10,027 bases of DNA from Gemmatimonadota bacterium (GTDB lineage Bacteria > Gemmatimonadota > Gemmatimonadetes > Longimicrobiales > Gaopeijiaceae): assembly GCA_018678395.1 (NCBI GenBank), contig JAHHMJ010000264.1, positions 1-10,027 on the forward strand, given 5' to 3'. Position numbers and translations under genes: made by a program. Numbering within the stretch: position 1 is the first letter of the stretch; each line of letters begins with the position of its first letter. This document shows positions 1-5,201 of this stretch, one piece after another. The notes under the pieces were generated by a model. That model was not told the DNA's origin. It saw only the letters and a program-made list of their open reading frames with translations, and did no database searches.

Positions 1-682
1 GTGCGGCGTTGGGCCCGCCGGGCTGGTCCTCTTCGACCGCGAAGGCGCGTCCCAGCATCGGCTCGACCTTCAGGACCCGAGAGAACATCCCGTGGGTGAC
101 GACGGCGCCGGCGATCGCCTGCGGGTCTCCGCGCCCCGTGAGCGTCGGGTTGAATCCGCCCCACACCGCCCCGGCCTCGATCCCCGGTGTCATCTCCACC
201 GCGTCGAGGAAGTTGGCGTACGACAGCCACTCGTCCTGCGGTCCCCCCCGCTCGCGCACATCGGACCAGAGCACGGCGAGCTGGTCGGGCGCGGGGAACG
301 GGAGCGGTCGGAGCAGAACATGGTCGACCACCGAGAAGACGGCGGTGGCGGCCCCGATGCCAAGGGCGAGCGTGAGGGTCACCAGCGCCGTGAACCCGGG
401 ATTCCTCCGCCACTGGCGAAACGCGAAGCCCGCATCGAGTCGCACGCCGTCCCATGCATGCCGGCGGGTATCGGCTCTGCGCCGCAGTCGGACCTCCTTC
501 CGCATTCCCATCCGCACCCCCTCCACGTCTCCGAATCGTCGCAATGCTTCTCTCTCCGCCTCGGCCCGCGATCGCCCCGACCGCACGAGGGCCTCGATCC
601 GCCGCTCCAGGTGGAAGCGGATCTCGGAGTCGACCTCACGGTCGGCGTCTTCGGGCCCGAGCGGCCCCTGCCACTGGCTCAC
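1..682 (-). CDS. ADOP-type ABC transporter permease with permease prefix domain, N-terminal part
   Basis: The 227 visible residues are the N-terminus of a MacB/FtsX-like inner-membrane permease of the ADOP class; the rest lies beyond the left edge. Residues about 12-68 form the permease prefix domain, with SEIRFHLERRIEALVRSG (19-36) and ALRRFGDVEGVR (46-57). After RQWRRNPGFTALV a first membrane helix spans about 97-120 (TLTLALGIGAATAVFSVV), followed by the VLLRPLPFPAPDQL motif (122-135) that opens the periplasmic MacB_PCD domain. The GTG start at 680-682 gives MSQWQGPLGPEDADREVDSE. It overlaps the TGA of the upstream padR gene (GTGA), so translation is probably coupled. Members of this class are usually about 800 residues, lack a fused ATPase and sit behind a PadR gene, as here. 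The substrate is unknown. Family assignment is firm; transport function is inferred from the family. Confidence 0.92.
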   Translation of the reverse strand, partial: MSQWQGPLGPEDADREVDSEIRFHLERRIEALVRSGRSRAEAEREALRRFGDVEGVRMGMRKEVRLRRRADTRRHAWDGVRLDAGFAFRQWRRNPGFTALVTLTLALGIGAATAVFSVVDHVLLRPLPFPAPDQLAVLWSDVRERGGPQDEWLSYANFLDAVEMTPGIEAGAVWGGFNPTLTGRGDPQAIAGAVVTHGMFSRVLKVEPMLGRAFAVEEDQPGGPNAA

Positions 683-1047
683 CGCCCGCCGTCCTCACCC
701 CCCACCGAACCCACCGACGGGTCGACCCCGAGGGCCTGACCCACCGCCCGGGCGTACCGTGCCCAGTCGGCGGTCGCGCGATCGAGCCGCGCCCGCCCCG
801 ACGTGGTGAGCGAGTAGAACTTCGCCCGGCGGTTGTTCTCCGAGAGCCCCCATTCGCCCTCGATCCAGCGCTTTCTCTGCAGGCGGTGCAGCGCGGGATA
901 GAGCGTTCCCTCTTCGAGCGCGAGGGTCCCGTCGGTGACGGCGTCGATCCACTCCGCGACGGCGTACCCGTGCCGCGGACCGTGCTCGAGCGCCCGGAGA
1001 ACGAGCACGTCGACGGTGCCCTTGATCAGGTTCATCGAGTCGGTCAT
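679..1047 (-). CDS. PadR family transcriptional regulator
   Basis: A 122-residue winged-helix DNA-binding repressor. PadR hallmarks are all visible: IKGTVDVLVLRALEHGPRHGYAV (8-30), the ALEEGTLYPALHRLQRKRWIEGEW recognition region (43-66), and the wing NNRRAKFYSLTTSGRARL (71-88). The ATG at 1045-1047 (MTDSMNLIKG) is chosen because PadR proteins of this group start there; the reading frame stays open to 1194, but the extra residues look like translated promoter sequence. Its TGA overlaps the GTG of the ADOP permease by GTGA, so the two form one unit. An inverted repeat 43 nt upstream is a likely autoregulatory operator. PadR proteins commonly release DNA on binding a small ligand or drug; the ligand here is unknown. 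The C-terminal tail is short and lacks the long helical domain of classical PadR (small PadR-s2 type). Confidence 0.95.
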   Translation of the reverse strand: MTDSMNLIKGTVDVLVLRALEHGPRHGYAVAEWIDAVTDGTLALEEGTLYPALHRLQRKRWIEGEWGLSENNRRAKFYSLTTSGRARLDRATADWARYARAVGQALGVDPSVGSVGGEDGGR

Positions 1048-1089
1048 GGACGGCGATTCCGAGTACGAGAGCGAGGACCTGTCGAGCCT

Positions 1090-1136
1090 CCCCTCGTATA
1101 CCGAGGGGTAACCCAGGGTCGCACCGCTCCCCTCGG
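1090..1136 (-). promoter_or_regulatory. Candidate padR promoter and operator (inverted repeat plus third half-site)
   Basis: Positions 1090-1108 read CCCCTCGTATACCGAGGGG, a perfect 7-bp inverted repeat with a 5-nt centre. A third half-site CCCCTCGG lies at 1129-1136. On the minus strand the centre supplies TATACG (1100-1095), a fair -10 box whose transcript would begin near 1088, about 40 nt before padR. No good -35 box is visible 17 nt upstream. A -10 inside a palindrome in front of a PadR gene suggests autorepression. This is inferred from position and symmetry only. Confidence 0.42.
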
Positions 1137-1154
1137 ATTGCAAGGGGACCGGCC

Positions 1155-2066
1155 TCAGAGGTCGGGACTCCTCTCCCCCGGCGCCCACAGCCACGCCGCC
1201 CCGCGTACTCCACTGCTATCGCCGTGGCGATTGCGCACGACCCGCACCGCCGGGGCGTCCGAGAAGACGTGTGGCCGTAGGGCCTCGGCGACGCGCTCGG
1301 CCAGCCCGGGCACGTTGGACACACCTCCGCCGAAGACCACGACCTCCGGATCGACGATGTCGACCACGACCGCGAGCGCGCGACCGAGTCGGTCGACGTA
1401 CCGGTCGAGGGTGGCGACGCAGGCGACGTCTCCCTCCTGCGCGCTCCGCGCGATCTCGGCAGCGTCGAGCGCACGGCCCGTGGACCGCTCGTGGTCGGCC
1501 GCCATGGCCGGACCCGACAACCACGTCTCGACACACCCCCGTCGCCCGCACCAGCACGACGGTCCCGGGAACTCGCCCCGAGCCGCGACCGGCAGCGGCA
1601 TATGACCCCACTCTCCCGCGATGCCGCCCGCGCCGTCCACCACCCGACCGTCGACGACCACCCCGCCCCCGACCCCGGTGCCCAGAATCACCCCGAACAC
1701 CGGATCGGCGCCCACCGCCGCTCCGTCCGCCGCCTCGGAGAGCGCGAAGCAGTTGGCGTCGTTCGAGACCCGCACCGGCCGGTCGAGGCGCGCCGCCAGA
1801 TCTCGATCGAGCGGGTGGCCCTCCAGCCAGGTCGAGTTCGCGTTGCGCACGAGTCCGGTGATGGGGGACAGCGAGCCCGGGATCCCCACCCCGACCGTGC
1901 AGAGCCGGGCCGCACGTGCGTCGAGTTCGGCCACCAGTCCGACGATGACGTCCAGAGTCCCCTCGTACGAGCGGGCGCTGGCGACGCGGACCCGGTGCTC
2001 GGAACCGTCCTCCCCCAAGAGGAGGCCTTCGGTCTTGGTCCCACCGAGGTCGATGCCGATGCGCAT
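1155..2066 (-). CDS. mak: ROK family fructokinase (Mak-like)
   Basis: A 303-residue cytoplasmic sugar kinase expected to phosphorylate fructose to fructose-6-phosphate with ATP. It resembles E. coli Mak along its whole length: MRIGIDLGGTKTE with the phosphate loop (1-13), GIPGSLSPITGLVRNANSTWL (61-81), the NDANCFALSEA active-site stretch with catalytic Asp103, GTGVGGGVV (129-137), GEWGHMPLP with Glu152 and His155, and the ROK zinc site CWCGRRGC (Cys171, Cys173, Cys178, with His155). The C-terminus has VVVFGGGVSNV and HGDSSGVRGAAWLW, nearly as in Mak. The ATG at 2064-2066 fits the family start and has GGAGACGGAGA at 2071-2081 as ribosome site; the frame is open to 2360 but this extra part is not conserved. 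It ends 107 bp before padR and diverges from the DUF427 gene. Specificity for fructose rather than glucose or mannose is by similarity. Confidence 0.92.
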   Translation of the reverse strand: MRIGIDLGGTKTEGLLLGEDGSEHRVRVASARSYEGTLDVIVGLVAELDARAARLCTVGVGIPGSLSPITGLVRNANSTWLEGHPLDRDLAARLDRPVRVSNDANCFALSEAADGAAVGADPVFGVILGTGVGGGVVVDGRVVDGAGGIAGEWGHMPLPVAARGEFPGPSCWCGRRGCVETWLSGPAMAADHERSTGRALDAAEIARSAQEGDVACVATLDRYVDRLGRALAVVVDIVDPEVVVFGGGVSNVPGLAERVAEALRPHVFSDAPAVRVVRNRHGDSSGVRGAAWLWAPGERSPDL

Positions 2067-2136
2067 GGGGTCTCCGTCTCCGGGTTCGATCCCGCACCAT
2101 CCGAAGGCGGCGGGCCGAGAGCAAGTCCCCGGCCGC

Positions 2137-2157
2137 ACCCACGCGCGGGTCGTGGGT
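2137..2157. promoter_or_regulatory. Inverted repeat in the divergent mak / DUF427 gap
   Basis: ACCCACG (2137-2143) and CGTGGGT (2151-2157) form a perfect 7-bp inverted repeat with a 7-nt spacer, 32 nt before the DUF427 start and 70 nt before the mak start. Its place between divergent genes would suit an operator. In sequence this GC-rich a chance repeat is quite possible, and no convincing -35/-10 pair was found nearby. Confidence 0.25.
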
Positions 2158-2189
2158 AGCGTCATCCCCCCAATCCCTCCGAGGCCCCG

Positions 2190-2693
2190 ATGCACCCGCG
2201 CTTCATCACGCCCGACCCGACCGCACCCGGCGAGGAGTCCGTCTGGGACTACCCTCGTCCCCCGCGACTCGAACGCGTCCTCGCGCGGGTCGTCGTCGAG
2301 TTCGGCGGCAGGATCGTCGTCGACACCGAGGCGGCCTGGCGTGTGCTCGAGACGAGCCACCCACCCTCCTACTACCTGCCACCGGCCGACATCGACACGT
2401 CACTGCTCGAACCCGCCGGTCGCGGGTCGATCTGCGAGTGGAAGGGCGCCGCCCGCTACTGGACGGTCGCCGTGGGCGATCGGCGTGCCGAGCGAGTCGG
2501 CTGGAGCTATCCGGACCCGACGGTCGACTTCCGGGCGATTCGCGACCACCTCGCCTTCTACGCCGGCCCGATGGACCGATGCACGGTCGCCGGCGAGGTG
2601 GTGACTCCCCAGCCCGGAGGCTTCTACGGCGGCTGGATCACGAGTCGCATCAAGGGACCGTTCAAGGGCGGCCCCGGCACGATGGGGTGGTGA
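2190..2693 (+). CDS. DUF427 domain-containing protein
   Basis: A 167-residue soluble protein of the DUF427 family (Pfam PF04248), whose biochemical role is not established. Family signatures visible: VVVEFGGRIVVDTEAAWRVL (34-53), ETSHPPSYYLP (54-64), the CEWKGAARYW core (82-91), ERVGWSYPDP (101-110) and IRDHLAFYAG (117-126). The C-terminal tail PQPGGFYGGW then GPFKGGPGTMGW (140-167) is also typical of longer DUF427 members. The ATG at 2190 has GAGG at 2181-2184 with a 5-nt gap. No signal peptide or membrane helix is present. The photolyase gene begins 4 nt after its stop, so the two are almost surely one operon, and a role linked to light exposure or DNA damage is possible by association only. 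Confidence 0.93.
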   Translation: MHPRFITPDPTAPGEESVWDYPRPPRLERVLARVVVEFGGRIVVDTEAAWRVLETSHPPSYYLPPADIDTSLLEPAGRGSICEWKGAARYWTVAVGDRRAERVGWSYPDPTVDFRAIRDHLAFYAGPMDRCTVAGEVVTPQPGGFYGGWITSRIKGPFKGGPGTMGW

Positions 2694-2697
2694 GCCG

Positions 2698-4257
2698 GTG
2701 CGCACGCTCCTGCTGATCCTGGGCGACCAGCTCGACGACGGCGCCGACGCACTCGAGGCGCTCGATCCAGAGCGGGACGCGGTCTGGATGGCCGAGGTCG
2801 ACCACGAGATCACGGCGGTGCCGTCGCACAAACGCCGTATCGCCCTCTTCCTGGCTGCCATGCGGCACTTCCGGGATCGCCTGGGTGAGCGGGGCCTGAG
2901 CGTCCACTACCACGCCCTCGGACCCGACCCGGCCGACGATCGCGGGCCCGACTTCGCGACGGTTCTCGCCACCGACCTCGAGCGACTGGCTCCGGCCGAG
3001 ATCGTGGTGACCCACCCCGGCGACCATCGCGTGCTCGAGAGCCTCCGTCGGGTCGCGGGGGAGGCCGAGATCCCGATCACCGTGGCGCCGGATCGCCACT
3101 TCCTCTGCGAACTCGACGCGTTCGACGGCTGGATCGAGGGCCGCAAGCGCATCCTTCTCGAGGACTTCTATCGCTGGATGCGAAAGCGGCTCGGGGTGTT
3201 GATCGACGAGCACGGGAAGCCGGAGGGCGGACGCTGGAACTACGACGCCGACAACCGCGAGTCCTTCGGCGTGGACGGCCCGGGCGATCTCCCGCGCCCG
3301 CCCCGGTTCGAGCCCGACGCCACGACGCGGGAGGTGCTGGATCTGGTGGGGCGGCGGTGGCGCGATCACCCGGGAGACCTCGAGGGATTCGCCGAAGCGG
3401 TCACGCCCGAGCAGGCGCAGCAGGCCCTCGAGCATTTCGTGCGCGATCGACTCCCCCGCTTCGGCACCTATCAGGACGCCCTGTGGACGGGCGAGCACGA
3501 GCTCTTCCACTCGCGACTGTCAGCGGCCCTGAATCTGAAGCTCCTCGACCCCCGGGCGTGCATCGGGGCCGCGATCGACGCGTGGGCCGACGGGCACGCG
3601 CCGCTGAACGCGGTCGAGGGCTTCGTGCGGCAGATCCTCGGGTGGAGGGAGTACGTCCGCGGTATCTACTGGCACTACATGCCCGACTACGCCGACGGCA
3701 ACGCACTCGACTGCTCGGATCGAGACGTCCCCTCGTTCTTCTGGGATGGCGACACCGACATGGCCTGCGTGGCCGACGCCATGGAGGGGGTCGTGCGCCT
3801 GGGATACGCGCACCACATCCAGCGCCTCATGGTGCTCGGACTGTTCGCTCAGCTCGCCGGCGTGCATCCGTACCGCTTCCACCTCTGGCACATGGCCCTC
3901 TACCTCGACGCCGTCGATTGGGTCTCGCTGCCGAACACCCTCGGCATGAGCCAGTTCGGCGACGGCGGCATCGTCGGCACCAAGCCCTACTGCGCGTCCG
4001 GGAAATACCTCCGCCGACAGGGTGCGCCGTGCGACGGCTGTCGATACGATCCAGACGTGGCCACCGGAGCGGACGCGTGCCCGTTCACGACGCTGTACTG
4101 GGACTTCCTCATGCGCCATCGGGATCGTCTCGAAGAGATCCCGCGCATGGGCTTCCAGCTCCGCAACGTGGACCGCAAGAGCGAAGACGAGCGCTCCGCG
4201 CTCCGCGACCACGCGGCGTCCCTGCTCGACACGCTGGACGGCGGGGGGCGCCTCTGA
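2698..4257 (+). CDS. FeS-BCP type cryptochrome/photolyase (bacterial (6-4) photolyase, PhrB-like)
   Basis: A 519-residue flavoprotein of the iron-sulfur bacterial cryptochrome/photolyase family, expected to repair UV (6-4) photoproducts using blue light, FADH- and a ribityllumazine antenna, with a [4Fe-4S] cluster. The N-terminus has the antenna fold start RTLLLILGDQL (2-12) and EVDHEITAVPSHKRR (31-45). The linker carries GGRWNYDADNRESFG. The FAD/catalytic domain has GWREYVRGIYWHYMPDY and LGYAHHIQRLMVLGLF (His372, His373). Cluster ligands are Cys357, Cys445, Cys448 and Cys461: the intervals 88, 3 and 13 equal those recalled for Agrobacterium PhrB (350, 438, 441, 454), and the double His matches PhrB 365/366 with the same offset of seven. 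Start GTG at 2698 lies 4 nt after DUF427. The symbol phrB is avoided because E. coli phrB is a different class. Photoreceptor (CryB-like) function is the alternative. Confidence 0.95.
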   Translation: MRTLLLILGDQLDDGADALEALDPERDAVWMAEVDHEITAVPSHKRRIALFLAAMRHFRDRLGERGLSVHYHALGPDPADDRGPDFATVLATDLERLAPAEIVVTHPGDHRVLESLRRVAGEAEIPITVAPDRHFLCELDAFDGWIEGRKRILLEDFYRWMRKRLGVLIDEHGKPEGGRWNYDADNRESFGVDGPGDLPRPPRFEPDATTREVLDLVGRRWRDHPGDLEGFAEAVTPEQAQQALEHFVRDRLPRFGTYQDALWTGEHELFHSRLSAALNLKLLDPRACIGAAIDAWADGHAPLNAVEGFVRQILGWREYVRGIYWHYMPDYADGNALDCSDRDVPSFFWDGDTDMACVADAMEGVVRLGYAHHIQRLMVLGLFAQLAGVHPYRFHLWHMALYLDAVDWVSLPNTLGMSQFGDGGIVGTKPYCASGKYLRRQGAPCDGCRYDPDVATGADACPFTTLYWDFLMRHRDRLEEIPRMGFQLRNVDRKSEDERSALRDHAASLLDTLDGGGRL

Positions 4258-4286
4258 TCAAGCACCAGCCCACGGAGATTCCGACG

Positions 4287-5072
4287 ATGCGAAGCACTCC
4301 CATCCTCGCCCTGGCCGCGGCCCTCTGCTGCGCACCCTTCGGCGCGACGCCGCTCTCCGGCCAGGAGTCCGTCCCCACGCGGGTCGTGGTCCGGGCGGTC
4401 TCGAACGACGCCAAGATCATCGGGTCGGGGGTCGGAGGGGCCCGGGTCATGATCCGCGACGCGGTGACGGGACAGATCCTCGCGTCGGGCGTGCAGTCCG
4501 GGAGCACCGGTGATACCGGCGCCATCATGGGCGAGCGCGCCCGGGGCGCACCGGTGTTCGACTCGGAGGGAGCCGGAGCCTTCGAGGCGACGCTCGATCT
4601 GACGGCGCCCACGCAGGTCGTCATCGAGGCCGAGGGTCCGCTCGGCGCCGAACATGCGCTCCAGCGCGCCAGCACCACGCTGCTGCTCGTCCCCGGGCAC
4701 GACGTCGTGGGGAATGGGGTCGTGCTCACGCTGCACGGCTTCACCGTGGAGGTGGTCGACGCTCCCGCATCCGGCCGACCCGGCCACGCCCTCGATCTCG
4801 TCGCCCGCGTCACCATGCTGTGCGGCTGCCCGACCGAGCCCGGCGGCATGTGGGACGCCGATCGCTACAGCCTCGAGGTGGCCCTCGTCCAGGGCGAGCG
4901 GGTGGTCGCGACGGCCCCGTTGACGTGGTCGGGCGAGCGGAGCGTCTACGACGGTTCGGTGGTCGTTCCCGACGGAACCCGCGCCGGGGACTACGCCCTT
5001 CGGATCGTCGCCGTCGACTCGGAGCGCGCGAACGCCGGTATGGTCCTGCATCCGGTCCGCGTGGGGGGCTGA
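4287..5072 (+). CDS. Secreted protein of unknown function with two beta-sandwich-like halves and a CGC motif
   Basis: I do not recognise this 261-residue protein. It has a Sec signal peptide (MRSTP, hydrophobic ILALAAALCCAPFGA, then TPLSGQES; cleavage near 24-26). No proper lipobox precedes Cys14/Cys15, so it is probably periplasmic or exported. Residues about 31-155 contain GSGVGGARVMIRDAVTGQILASGVQ, like a carboxypeptidase-regulatory/Ig-like strand pattern, then repeated beta strands. After MLCGCPTEPGGMWDAD (177-191) a second beta-rich part follows (YSLEVALVQGERVVATAPLTW, GTRAGDYALRIVAVD). The two close cysteines may form a disulfide or bind metal. The ATG at 4287 has GGAG at 4274-4277. It lies 29 nt after the photolyase stop, so it may be co-transcribed, and a candidate terminator follows at 5112-5148. 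Codon use matches its neighbours. Confidence 0.85.
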   Translation: MRSTPILALAAALCCAPFGATPLSGQESVPTRVVVRAVSNDAKIIGSGVGGARVMIRDAVTGQILASGVQSGSTGDTGAIMGERARGAPVFDSEGAGAFEATLDLTAPTQVVIEAEGPLGAEHALQRASTTLLLVPGHDVVGNGVVLTLHGFTVEVVDAPASGRPGHALDLVARVTMLCGCPTEPGGMWDADRYSLEVALVQGERVVATAPLTWSGERSVYDGSVVVPDGTRAGDYALRIVAVDSERANAGMVLHPVRVGG

Positions 5073-5111
5073 GGGGCGCACTTCCGGCGCCTGGCCGATC
5101 CAACCGCATGC

Positions 5112-5148
5112 GACGGCCTCCGTCCCCGACCCGGGGGCGGGGGTCGTC
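5112..5148 (+). terminator. Strong GC hairpin, candidate terminator after the secreted-protein gene
   Basis: Bases 5112-5127 pair with 5133-5148 in an unbroken 16-bp stem around the loop GACCC. Thirteen pairs are Watson-Crick and three are G-U (5116/5144, 5119/5141, 5123/5137). On the other strand those three become A-C mismatches, so the structure favours a rightward transcript. It begins 40 nt after the upstream stop. Only a weak T-containing tail (TCGTCTCGTGTC, from 5144) follows, so termination is inferred rather than textbook. Confidence 0.5.
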
Positions 5149-5201
5149 TCGTGTCCGCGGCAGGCGTTGCCCGCGCCGGCGGGGCCATCGACCTTCCTGC
5201 C

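Noticed and set aside
454..1605. A 383-codon plus-strand frame over the permease, padR and mak genes
   Set aside because: Translation is Arg/Pro/Ser-rich without domains and opposes three genes with clear family motifs.
2067..2360. N-terminal extension of the fructokinase to a start at 2360
   Set aside because: The extension overlaps the DUF427 gene and the divergent gap; the family start MRIGIDLGGTK with a good ribosome site is at 2066.
5133..5143. G-quadruplex in the GGGGGCGGGGG run
   Set aside because: Only two G-tracts are present locally, and the run is fully explained as the 3' arm of the hairpin.
5151..5201. GTG 5151 as start of the histidine kinase
   Set aside because: It sits 3 nt after a strong hairpin that would bury any ribosome site, and the added 17 residues are not membrane-like. 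Kept as the alternative start.
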